Shown here one piece after another: positions 1-7,745 of a stretch of 32,987 nt of DNA; the first letter of the stretch is position 1, and each line of letters opens with the position of its first letter. Source of the stretch: Bacteroidota bacterium (lineage in GTDB: Bacteria > Bacteroidota > Bacteroidia > Bacteroidales > PUMT01). The notes under the pieces were generated by a model, which saw only the letters and a program-made list of their open reading frames with translations, did not search any database and was not told the origin of the DNA. The stretch is taken from the NCBI GenBank assembly GCA_003554865.1, contig PWHJ01000191.1, positions 1 through 32,987 on the forward strand. Direction: 5' to 3'. The position numbers and the translations under genes were made by a program.

Positions 1-157
1 ATGGACAAAGGATACAAAGTATTCAAGGGTGGAGTTAAACCAAATTGGCCACGATTGAGTAGCCTTTGTTCAAAGACCGGGTGAATCCCGGCGCTAAATT
101 TTCAATTTGGATTTTTAAGTGCCATTTAAGATCCGGGGAACGCAACCAAAAAAAAGC
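1..157. other. Left-edge stretch with no recognised gene
   Basis: A plus-strand frame is open from base 1 to a TGA at 82-84. Its 27 codons could be the tail of a gene that starts before the window, or chance, and the peptide is not recognisable. Two small hairpins are visible: CTTTG/CAAAG at 64-75 and CCGGG/CCCGG at 77-91. Neither has a T-tract on the plus strand. Nothing here can be assigned a function. Confidence 0.3.
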
Positions 158-190
158 CGCCTCACCGAAACAGACTATTTCAGTGAGGCG
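147..190 (-). terminator. Intrinsic terminator of the C26 lipoprotein gene
   Basis: A perfect 8-bp stem pairs CGCCTCAC (158-165) with GTGAGGCG (183-190). After one mismatch the stem continues for four more pairs toward the loop. On the minus strand it is followed by a run of eight or more T (148-155). It lies 26 bp past the stop codon of the minus-strand gene ending at 216. Confidence 0.85.
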
Positions 191-215
191 ACCCTGCCAG
201 GTGAATAAAAATATT

Positions 216-1328
216 TTATCTCTCCAGAAGACCTCCAAAATATTCCCAGAAATTCCTGTGAAAATTCTCACCTTTTTCCCCCGGGTAAAGCTCCATGTAT
301 GTCCCTTCGGGATCTTCTCCAGGTATAAATTTAAACTCCGTTCCGTCAAAAATACTTCTCGATTCGGGATGGAACTGCACTCCAATTACATTTGGATATT
401 TTTCATGCTCTATAGCTTCGACAATTTCCTCATCCATACTCCAGGCAGTGATATAAAACTCTTTACCCAAATCGTCAACTGCCTGATGGTGAGAGGTAAG
501 GACATAAGGAGGAAGCGTATCTTCACCTCTTATAGCCGACATATGAGTATCCTCTTCAATAAGTATCCTGTGGAATGAGCGTCTTGTGACATCCTCTTCG
601 GCGGGGAAAAAAGAATAGTAGTTCCTGTGCTGCATATCGTGATCCATATCAACTACCTCCTCTATTGTAAACTTCCCGTAAACTTCCGTTGGAATATCCT
701 GAATTAAAGTACCCCCGCCAGCCACATTTAAGGTCTGCATTCCAACACAAAGTCCAAGCACGGGCATCTTTGGATTTTCTTCAAGAAAAGGCGCAAAGTC
801 TTCATCCTGATACCCCCCGGTAAGGTGAAACGAAAAGGAAAGCTCCAGGTAATGCCTTTGCAGATCGCCCACCGATGTCAGCAGGTTCATCTCCCGGCCG
901 TAAACTGAAGGCGGTATGTCGGGGCCTCCGAAAAATATAACCCCTTTGGCATCATCGAATATTCCGCGAAAAATTTCGGTATGCTCATTTTCAGAAAAAA
1001 GGGTCTCCGAGTCCAAGGGCTCCTCAATACCTTTGAGCCTGACATTTCCAAGACCCTCCTTTTCAATAAAATCTGCGGTTTGGTCATAATTATAGGAAAC
1101 TTTCTCATGATACACACCCAGCACATTCATCCCGGGATCAACCGGCAGTATCTCATTTGAGACAAGATAATCCCATGTTCTTACATTTCCCACAGTAGGA
1201 TGCATCAGTACAACATATTTTTCACCTTCTTCAAAAAAAAGGGGTTCTTCACGGTCATTGCAGCCGGTAAATACCGTTACCACAAACAGGCCCAGAAGCA
1301 GAAATAATGCTTTAGATTTGGTCTTCAT
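216..1328 (-). CDS. Exported lipoprotein, peptidase C26 / gamma-glutamyl hydrolase-like
   Basis: The 370-residue protein starts with a lipoprotein signal peptide and a lipobox ending at Cys23 (FTGC). The mature part is a class I glutamine amidotransferase-like domain of the peptidase C26 group, which includes the gamma-glutamyl-GABA hydrolase PuuD. GGPDIPPSVYG (about 134-144) is the family signature after the first strands. The nucleophile elbow GLCVGMQ places the catalytic Cys at 194. QFHPES gives the partner His320 and Glu322. The triad looks intact, so hydrolysis of a gamma-glutamyl amide bond is plausible, but the substrate cannot be read from sequence. Cytosolic PuuD is about 250 residues; the extra length here is the signal peptide, a linker and insertions. 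Being a lipoprotein it should act in the periplasm or at the surface. It is divergent from the susCD pair and ends in its own terminator, so it is a single-gene unit. The ATG at 1328 is followed at once by the basic signal-peptide start. Confidence 0.85.
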   Translation of the reverse strand: MKTKSKALFLLLGLFVVTVFTGCNDREEPLFFEEGEKYVVLMHPTVGNVRTWDYLVSNEILPVDPGMNVLGVYHEKVSYNYDQTADFIEKEGLGNVRLKGIEEPLDSETLFSENEHTEIFRGIFDDAKGVIFFGGPDIPPSVYGREMNLLTSVGDLQRHYLELSFSFHLTGGYQDEDFAPFLEENPKMPVLGLCVGMQTLNVAGGGTLIQDIPTEVYGKFTIEEVVDMDHDMQHRNYYSFFPAEEDVTRRSFHRILIEEDTHMSAIRGEDTLPPYVLTSHHQAVDDLGKEFYITAWSMDEEIVEAIEHEKYPNVIGVQFHPESRSIFDGTEFKFIPGEDPEGTYMELYPGEKGENFHRNFWEYFGGLLER

Positions 1329-1473
1329 CTGAATTATAGGTTAATAGTTTAAAAAAATACGGCTCTCAGCAGTTTCTACATGGCAATTATAACAAAATTT
1401 AATGAAAAAACCCTGAAATGTCTCTTCAACACCAATCGCTTTGCCTTGGTTCTTGTAAAAAATTAAAATTCAA

Positions 1474-1581
1474 ATGATGAGATTAACATTTTTTTTTATT
1501 TTTTTAATTTTTTTTATATTTTTAAGCTGTAACTGCAACGATTACGAAAAAACATGCATCTTCCCTATAGAAGCTGCTTAA
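1474..1581 (+). CDS. Possible 35-residue small lipoprotein (weak)
   Basis: An ATG at 1474 opens 35 codons ending in TAA at 1579-1581. The peptide has a basic start (MMRLT), a Phe/Ile/Leu-rich hydrophobic stretch and a lipobox-like FLSC at residues 16-19, then a short polar tail with two more Cys. That is the layout of a minimal lipoprotein. The hydrophobic part is encoded by T-runs in very AT-rich DNA, which can produce such peptides by chance. No promoter or ribosome binding site is obvious. It could also be the remnant of a longer lipoprotein gene. Confidence 0.25.
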   Translation: MMRLTFFFIFLIFFIFLSCNCNDYEKTCIFPIEAA

Positions 1582-1954
1582 TTAAAGCCCCGAAAAGGTT
1601 ATTATGACAAAGAGTCCTCCTTTAAGAAAAAGTTCATGCCTGCAAAGGCATATTGCCATTGAGCAAGTAAGTTTTGTTTCCCGCTTTTATGATCCGGCTG
1701 AAAGCCGTGATACTTTTAAAACAGTGAATTCAATTGTTTTAAGGTTTCGCTGGCCGGATTTGTCTTATCAGAAGATTTATAAACTTTACTAATCTTAACT
1801 CCTTTTTAAAATTTGCTTTCTTTAAAAACCTCCAAAAAAAGTGTTAAAGACACATTCTTTCTTCCCTGTAACTGTTAACGTATGTTAAATTTTTATGCGG
1901 GATATGTAAGGCTTTTTACCAATTAACCCTTTTATCAATTTAAAATTTGTTTCC
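1582..1954 (+). other. Non-coding region upstream of susC
   Basis: I see no convincing gene here. The 62-codon frame at 1604-1792 has no family resemblance or start signal. The stretch contains a hairpin ATGCCT-GCAA-AGGCAT (1636-1651), a hairpin CGGCT-GAA-AGCCG (1695-1707) and a near-palindrome at 1716-1742. These suggest a structured leader or a regulator site for the susCD transcript. No exact TAnnTTTG promoter box was found in it. Confidence 0.4.
1716..1742. promoter_or_regulatory. Near-palindrome upstream of susC
   Basis: The arms TTAAAACA (1716-1723) and TGTTTTAA (1735-1742, one base offset) flank the inner palindrome TGAATTCA (1725-1732). The whole forms a dyad of about 27 bp roughly 210 bp before the susC start. 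It could be an operator or a hairpin in the leader. No regulator gene lies nearby to match it with. Confidence 0.3.
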
Positions 1955-4900
1955 ATGAGAAAAAAACTGGTTTTTAGCTTTCTGCTTCTGCTAATGGCAG
2001 GCTTTACGGCAGCAAACGCTCAAATTACGGTAACAGGTACTGTTACCTCGGCCGAGGATGAAGAGCCTTTGCCGGGTGTATCTGTTTCTGTGAGGGGAAC
2101 CACTATCGGAACAGTAACCGATATTGAAGGTTACTATTCCATTGAGGTCCCCTCCGAAGAGTCAGTGTTGGAGTACTCCTTTGTCGGAATGCTCAGAAAG
2201 GAGATTATAGTGGGTGATCAGAGAACCATTGATGTTGAAATGGAACCCGATGTGGTGGGTCTCGATGAAGTTGTGGTAACCGGTTACGGTGTACAGCGCA
2301 GGAGAGACCTCACCGGCTCAGTCGCATCAGTTCGCTCACGCGAAATTGAAGGCATGGCCGTATCGAGTCTTGACAGGGCTATTCAGGGGCGTGCCGCGGG
2401 TGTGCAGGTCACATCCTCAGGCGGGATCCCAGGCGGACATGTATCGGTTATAGTCCGCGGTATAGGCTCATTCTCAAGCAACGACCCCCTTTACATAGTT
2501 GACGGGGTGGAAGTACAGTCATCCGGGACAAGCGGACTTGCAGCATCATCAAATGCATTGGCCGGGCTTGATTTCAATGATATCGAATCGATCGACATAC
2601 TCAAGGATGCGGCGGCATCTGCGATATACGGCGCACGAGCCGCCGCCGGTGTGGTTATCATAACTACCAGAAGAGGTGAGGCAACAGAGAGGACAGATTT
2701 CAATTTTGAAGTTTCAAGAGGCTACACCGAGTCAATTGAAACGCTCGATATGCTTGACGGTCCGCAGTTTTCAAATCTTTACTATGAACTCTTTGAAAAC
2801 CGCTACGGACCGGACCATGATGTCACACTTGGTCAGGTTAATGTATTGCAGGACCGGGGCTGGATGGAGGTTGGACCTGACGGCTCATATGATTTTTCAG
2901 TTGCACCCAATCACAGCTGGGTAGATGCCGTTCAGCGCACCGGCGAGGTTTGGGAGGCGAGACTAAATGCAAGGGGCGGAACAGAGTCGACAAGGTTTTA
3001 CACATCCCTCTCACATAACAATACAATCGGGCATATTCTGGGCTACGATTTTGCAAGAACCAATTTCAGGCTTAACCTGGATCAGGAAGTTTCAGACAGG
3101 CTAAGCTTTGACATGCAGGTAACGGCAAATCTGGTTGACCAGACCTCGCACGCCGAAGCACTCTTTTCGAGTCCTGTGCTTGGAGCCTACTGGACACCTC
3201 CGATAAACCAAATATGGAAGGAACCCGGAGTTTTTGAAGAGGAAAACTTTGTCAACCATCCGCGCGGGCTCTTTGGCAGCTCCTCTCATGCAGTCTACAA
3301 TGTGTTTAGAGACTACACCGACACCCGCACACTCAAGTCGGTCATTAATCTGGGGGCGGATTACAATATAACAGACAATCTCACGTACCGTGGCTCGGTG
3401 GGGGTTGACTACAACCATACTGACGATGAAAGGTGGAACGACCCCCGTGCAAGTGACGGTATGATCTACAACGGCCGCCTTTTCAATTACCATACGGTGA
3501 TCTACTCAGTTCAGACAACCCAGACACTCAATTACAATCAGGTGTTTGCCGATGTGCACAATGTAAATGCGGTAGCGGGATTTGAGACACACGAGAGACT
3601 TTACAGACGATCACAGGTGGTGGGTGAAAACTTCCCCAACCCCAACATTAACGTTATGAATGCAGCTGCGTCTGCCAACTTTATTGGTGGTAACGAAACA
3701 GAGCGTTCAAGGATGGGAACATTCGGCCGGCTCAATTATTCCTATGATGACAGGTACATGCTGACAATGACGGGGCGTTACGACGGAAGCTCAAGGTTTG
3801 GCGCCGATAACAGGTGGGGATTCTTCCCGGCAGCAGCCATAGGGTGGAGAGTATCATCCGAGCCCTTTATGGCGGGGCTGGGTGAGCTTGATAACCTGAT
3901 GCTGAGGCTCAGCTACGGTACTTCCGGAACGGATGCTGCCGGAACTTATGCGGCACTGGGTCTGTGGAGCGGGGGCACCCAGCACCTGGGTGACGTGGGT
4001 ATTTACCCGACTCAGCTTCCTAATCGCTACCTTACCTGGGAGGAAAGCCGCACGCTGAACCTTGCCATAAATGCAGGGGCTTTCGGCGGACGGGTTAATC
4101 TGGAGGTTGACCTCTACAACCGCTGGTCGGAAAGGCTGCTTCTTTCAAGACCCCTGCCAGCCAGTACAGGATGGACAAGCATAACCGAAAACGTAGGAAA
4201 AACACTCAACGAAGGTATAGAGCTATCTCTTAACACGGTAAACATTCAAACCGACAATTTTCAGTGGAGCACCAATTTAAATTTTTCGGTTGTTCAAAAC
4301 GAGATACTTGAGCTGCTTCCCGGACAGGATTTCTTCAGCGACCGCAGAAAAGTAGGCCGTGCCATCGACGACTGGAACATTCCGCAATGGGCGGGGGTAA
4401 ATCCGGCTGACGGAAGGCCTATGTATTATGACAGGGACTGGAATCTAACTTACAGGCCGGTTTATGAAGACAGGCACTGGATGGGGCCAGTTCAGCCATC
4501 AAGATACGGCGGCATTGGCAATGAATTTATTATCGGCAATTTTTCAGCATCAATCTTTTTCCAGTATTCCGGCGGCAGCTACAGGTACAGCAACCACAAC
4601 AGGTATGCACAGATGCACAACGGGGCCAATATCAACCAAAATCTGAGAACATGGGAGAGAAGATGGCAGGAACCTGGTGATGTGACCGGCATTGTTGCAC
4701 CGAACTATGCAAATGGCTACGCGGGTGATGTAATGGCCCCAACCGGCTACAGTTCAAGGCTTATAGAAAGGGTCGACTATGTCCGCCTTAAAGATATCGA
4801 CCTTGCATACACTTTACCCGCCACTTTAACACAGCGATTCGGAGTGGACGATTTAAGAGTGTTTGTCCGCGCATCCAACGTTTATACCTGGGATGGGGAT

Positions 4901-4993
4901 TACTCGGGTTGGGATCCCGAATTTACGGGCTCAGACTGGTTTGGTTATCCGCAGGGAAGGACAATTACCTTCGGTGTAAACACTAATTTTTAA
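1955..4993 (+). CDS. susC: SusC/RagA-family TonB-dependent outer-membrane transporter
   Basis: The 1012-residue protein has a signal peptide cleaved after about residue 22 (ANA/Q). A carboxypeptidase-regulatory-like beta-sandwich follows (about 24-100, containing TVTDIEGYYSIEVP), as is typical of the SusC branch. The TonB-box region DEVVVTGYG comes next, then a plug domain with the SusC signature PLYIVDGVE and an Asp-Ile-Leu-Lys-Asp segment (about 215-220). A long beta-barrel ends in aromatic NTNF, the usual C-terminal outer-membrane sorting residue. Members import oligosaccharides or other large nutrients through the outer membrane using TonB energy, with a SusD lid. The susD gene starts 18 bp after the stop, so the two are one operon. 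No glycoside hydrolase, lyase or sigma/anti-sigma pair is in the window, so the substrate is unknown. Confidence 0.95.
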   Translation: MRKKLVFSFLLLLMAGFTAANAQITVTGTVTSAEDEEPLPGVSVSVRGTTIGTVTDIEGYYSIEVPSEESVLEYSFVGMLRKEIIVGDQRTIDVEMEPDVVGLDEVVVTGYGVQRRRDLTGSVASVRSREIEGMAVSSLDRAIQGRAAGVQVTSSGGIPGGHVSVIVRGIGSFSSNDPLYIVDGVEVQSSGTSGLAASSNALAGLDFNDIESIDILKDAAASAIYGARAAAGVVIITTRRGEATERTDFNFEVSRGYTESIETLDMLDGPQFSNLYYELFENRYGPDHDVTLGQVNVLQDRGWMEVGPDGSYDFSVAPNHSWVDAVQRTGEVWEARLNARGGTESTRFYTSLSHNNTIGHILGYDFARTNFRLNLDQEVSDRLSFDMQVTANLVDQTSHAEALFSSPVLGAYWTPPINQIWKEPGVFEEENFVNHPRGLFGSSSHAVYNVFRDYTDTRTLKSVINLGADYNITDNLTYRGSVGVDYNHTDDERWNDPRASDGMIYNGRLFNYHTVIYSVQTTQTLNYNQVFADVHNVNAVAGFETHERLYRRSQVVGENFPNPNINVMNAAASANFIGGNETERSRMGTFGRLNYSYDDRYMLTMTGRYDGSSRFGADNRWGFFPAAAIGWRVSSEPFMAGLGELDNLMLRLSYGTSGTDAAGTYAALGLWSGGTQHLGDVGIYPTQLPNRYLTWEESRTLNLAINAGAFGGRVNLEVDLYNRWSERLLLSRPLPASTGWTSITENVGKTLNEGIELSLNTVNIQTDNFQWSTNLNFSVVQNEILELLPGQDFFSDRRKVGRAIDDWNIPQWAGVNPADGRPMYYDRDWNLTYRPVYEDRHWMGPVQPSRYGGIGNEFIIGNFSASIFFQYSGGSYRYSNHNRYAQMHNGANINQNLRTWERRWQEPGDVTGIVAPNYANGYAGDVMAPTGYSSRLIERVDYVRLKDIDLAYTLPATLTQRFGVDDLRVFVRASNVYTWDGDYSGWDPEFTGSDWFGYPQGRTITFGVNTNF

Positions 4994-5011
4994 CCTATAA
5001 ACTGATCCATC

Positions 5012-6511
5012 ATGCAAAAACACAAATATTTATTCTTGCTTGTTCTCACGGCAGTTATGCTCACCGGGGCAGTCTCCTGTGAAGGGTATCTTGAAAAATT
5101 CCCCCGCGCTTCCATGGCAGATGAAGAGGCAATGGAAAACATTGAGGGGATAGAATCTACCATGTACGGACTTTACAGTCGCTGGATCTATTCACACCTG
5201 TCTACCAGGCAACTTGCCGGCTGTCTTTTGACAGACAATATGAAGATTGCTGTATCCAACTCGGGTCGTTTCATAACCTATCCCGACAACCAGGAGAACA
5301 CCTCATCTTTTGTTTCGTGGTCAGCCCGCTACAACGATATCAACCGTACCAACATGATGCTCTATTACCTTGACGAAGTTGAAGCGGATGAGGAAAGAAT
5401 CAACCGGGCAAAAGGACAGGCACTGGCAATGCGCGGGTATCTCTACTTTGAATTGCTCACCGTCTATGCCCGCCCATATATGTACCAGGAACCTCTCGTT
5501 CAGGGTGAGCCCCTGGGGGTTATTTACAAAACCGACCCTTTTATGGGTATCGATGAATCAAGCTTCGAGCCCAGGGGGACAATAGAGGAGGGATATCAGC
5601 TTGTACTGGATGACCTTCAAACTGCTCTGGTTCATTTGGCCGCCGGTGGAGATGTAACATTCCCCTACAGGTTTACCGAACTCTCAGTCCGCGCCCTGCT
5701 TGCAAGGGTTAACCTTTACATGGGCAACTGGCAGCAGGCAGCTGATTACGCCGAAGAAGTAATACAAACCTCGCCGGTCGGGCTTGTTGACAAAGATAAC
5801 TACATGGATGCTTTTACCCAGGCGCCCGGCGCGGAGTCAATACTGGAAACGGCCTTTACTGATGACGACAGGCCTCATGTTAACAACAGCGTTCAGGGAG
5901 TAGCGTGGAGGAGTCCATGCGGCACTTTCGGGTATGGTGATGTTATACTGCGCCACGACCTTCTTGAACTGTTAATGACTAATCACTCAAACAAGGGGGA
6001 TGTGCGCGGGGAAATACGATGGATGGATGAAGACCCAAACGACCTTGGGATTGCCTTTGAGCATGACAAGGATGGCGAAGATGTTGTTTTCTCCAATAAG
6101 TTTGGCGGACACAGGGGCGAATATTACTGGGATGATGCTCCGGTTATCCGGATGGCTGAAATGTACCTGATCGCGGCAGAGGCATATGCCGAGCTGAACG
6201 ATCCTGACCAGTCACGCCACTACCTTGAGGAATTTCGCGAGCACCGCATGGATGAAGAACATGCAGGGGTTGACCTCGACACGCATGAAGAGCTGATTGA
6301 CCTGGTACTGACTGAGAGAAGGCTGGAATTCTACAGTGAAATGTCGCACCGCTGGTTCGACCTCAGGCGCAGGGGGATGGACATCACAAAGGGATGTCCC
6401 GATGAAGACCCGGGAAGCAAGGTCGACTTTGATGACTACAGAATTGTAGGCAGATTGCCTCACGCTGAGCTTGAGGCAAATGAGAATGCCATACAAAACC
6501 CGGGTTATTAA
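5012..6511 (+). CDS. susD: SusD/RagB-family nutrient-binding outer-membrane lipoprotein
   Basis: The 499-residue protein starts with a lipoprotein signal peptide with its lipid-modified Cys at 23 (AVSC). The family features follow: an early YLEKFP segment, helical TPR-like repeats including AKGQALAMRGYLYFELLTVYA (around residue 135), the RMAEMYLIAAEAYAELND helix, and the C-terminal RLEFYSEMSHRWFDLRR block. It ends in the common NPGY C-terminus, so the gene is complete. SusD proteins sit as a lid on their SusC partner and capture the ligand at the cell surface. It lies 18 bp downstream of susC. A short coding remnant and a terminator follow, so the operon now appears to consist of these two genes. 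Confidence 0.95.
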   Translation: MQKHKYLFLLVLTAVMLTGAVSCEGYLEKFPRASMADEEAMENIEGIESTMYGLYSRWIYSHLSTRQLAGCLLTDNMKIAVSNSGRFITYPDNQENTSSFVSWSARYNDINRTNMMLYYLDEVEADEERINRAKGQALAMRGYLYFELLTVYARPYMYQEPLVQGEPLGVIYKTDPFMGIDESSFEPRGTIEEGYQLVLDDLQTALVHLAAGGDVTFPYRFTELSVRALLARVNLYMGNWQQAADYAEEVIQTSPVGLVDKDNYMDAFTQAPGAESILETAFTDDDRPHVNNSVQGVAWRSPCGTFGYGDVILRHDLLELLMTNHSNKGDVRGEIRWMDEDPNDLGIAFEHDKDGEDVVFSNKFGGHRGEYYWDDAPVIRMAEMYLIAAEAYAELNDPDQSRHYLEEFREHRMDEEHAGVDLDTHEELIDLVLTERRLEFYSEMSHRWFDLRRRGMDITKGCPDEDPGSKVDFDDYRIVGRLPHAELEANENAIQNPGY

Positions 6512-6514
6512 TAA

Positions 6515-6661
6515 GCAAACAGCAGCTTCGGCTCGCTGAGCATGGAGCTGTCACCAACAGACGATGTTGAGCTGTTCATTGTGCTTGAGAAAAGGGATCT
6601 TGCTCCAAGCGAGAACTATAAGTTTTTCCGCCTGGATATAGTGCCGGAAGAGGCTGAATAA
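6515..6661 (+). pseudogene. 3' remnant of a lost gene downstream of susD
   Basis: After a stop at 6512-6514 a frame is open for 48 codons to TAA at 6659-6661, with an internal ATG at 6542. The peptide is balanced and protein-like (it includes DVELFIVLEKRDLAPS and FFRLDIVPEEAE), and its base use resembles susC/susD rather than the AT-rich spacers. It reads like the C-terminal end of a beta-rich protein whose 5' part has been deleted. I do not recognise the family. If the internal ATG is used, a 39-residue peptide could still be made. Confidence 0.4.
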
Positions 6662-6730
6662 TAACGGCTATGATCGGGCAAGAAATGAAAACGGGTGATC
6701 TATCCCGGGCTCATTTTCTCCAATAAGGTA

Positions 6731-6770
6731 AAAAGGGGCTGTCAAAAAAGGCAGCCCCTTTTACTTTTTA
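6731..6770 (+). terminator. Intrinsic terminator of the susCD unit
   Basis: A perfect 11-bp stem pairs AAAAGGGGCTG (6731-6741) with CAGCCCCTTTT (6752-6762) around an A-rich loop. The T-rich TTTTACTTTTTA follows. The A-run before the stem makes it potentially active on the minus strand too. Confidence 0.9.
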
Positions 6771-6834
6771 ATTTATAAAACTCATCAAAACACCAAAAAG
6801 ATTGAGAATATATAAACAACCTGCTAAAGTTTAG

Positions 6835-6842
6835 TAATTTTG
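6835..6842 (+). promoter_or_regulatory. Candidate -7 promoter box (TAATTTTG)
   Basis: TAATTTTG matches the Bacteroidota -7 consensus TAnnTTTG and lies 38 bp before the ATG of the gene at 6881. No good TTTG -33 element sits at the expected spacing, so this is a partial promoter match. Confidence 0.5.
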
Positions 6843-6880
6843 AAATTAATTATCTCAGGATCACATTAAGCAAGCTTAAA

Positions 6881-7729
6881 ATGAAAAAAAATCTTGCCAA
6901 AGTCTTTTTATTCGCATTATTTTTCTTTCTCCTCTGCTCGTTTCAAAAGCAAGAGAATACCGTTTTACTAAAAGGGGAAATCTGCGGAATTAATAGCGAC
7001 ACTTTGCTGCTTGTAAAAACAAGAGAAGGGATAAGCTCGGCGGTTAAAATACCTGTGACCTGCAACAGTTTTATATATGAGCTTGAGGCAGATTTTGTTG
7101 AAAAATACGGGCTAATAATCCAGGAAGAGCTCCAGGAGGGTTACTTCAGAACAACAGAGTTTTTCCCGGACACCTGCACCATTAAGTTTGAGCTTTACCC
7201 ATCGGAAAAATTTGAAAAAAAAATCATCTCCGGAGGCGAATTAAATAAAAAGATGACAAGTTTTAAAAAAGAGACCTCAAATTTATTTATGCCCAAATAC
7301 AAAAGTTTAGAAAAAGCTATGGATTCCCTGCGTTCAAAGGGCAACTTGTACACACCCGAATTCAAACGGTTGCAGGAAAAAATCGGCAAAACTGATGACC
7401 CGGATAAACTTGTCAGGCTTAACACAAAACGTAACCGGATGAGTGAAACCGGCGAAGCTTTCACTGAAGAAGCAAAAGCCCTGAGCGTTAAAATGGACTC
7501 TATTAACCAAAAAATGGTAACCTGGCAAAAAAAATATATCAAAGAGCATGATCACATTTATTCCTATTCCCTTCTAATTTCACTAATCACTCAATATTCA
7601 ACTTATGAAGGACTTATAGAGAAGGAATTTCTGACCGGGGCCTTCCGTTTATTTAAAGAAAAATACCCCGATCATCCCTATACCGAAAAAGCCGAAAAAC
7701 TAATCAAAACAATTGCCGCACCTGATTGA
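6881..7729 (+). CDS. Secreted DUF4369-like protein lacking a thioredoxin domain
   Basis: The 282-residue protein has an N-terminal signal sequence ending near FLLCS (Cys19). This may be a loose lipobox, although the residues before the Cys are not canonical. Residues about 28-115 (LKGEICGINSDTLLLVK to FPDTCTIKFELYPS) look like the small beta domain (DUF4369) found at the N-terminus of many Bacteroidota TlpA/ResA-type proteins. A Lys/Glu-rich, probably coiled-coil helical region follows (about 125-225). The last part (FKEKYPDHPYTEKAEKLIK) resembles the helix that normally leads into the thioredoxin domain, but the protein stops there and no CxxC motif is present. The comM gene ends only 16 bp away on the other strand, so no downstream fragment remains. 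It is either a natural stand-alone form or an old truncation. The family assignment rests on pattern resemblance only. Confidence 0.6.
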   Translation: MKKNLAKVFLFALFFFLLCSFQKQENTVLLKGEICGINSDTLLLVKTREGISSAVKIPVTCNSFIYELEADFVEKYGLIIQEELQEGYFRTTEFFPDTCTIKFELYPSEKFEKKIISGGELNKKMTSFKKETSNLFMPKYKSLEKAMDSLRSKGNLYTPEFKRLQEKIGKTDDPDKLVRLNTKRNRMSETGEAFTEEAKALSVKMDSINQKMVTWQKKYIKEHDHIYSYSLLISLITQYSTYEGLIEKEFLTGAFRLFKEKYPDHPYTEKAEKLIKTIAAPD

Positions 7730-7745
7730 AAAATTTAAAAAAAAG

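Noticed and set aside
35-385. 116-codon minus-strand frame at the left edge
   Set aside because: It overlaps the end of the C26 gene and its terminator and has no family resemblance.
1604-1792. 62-codon frame upstream of susC
   Set aside because: No start signal, no recognisable protein pattern, and it runs through hairpins and a dyad.
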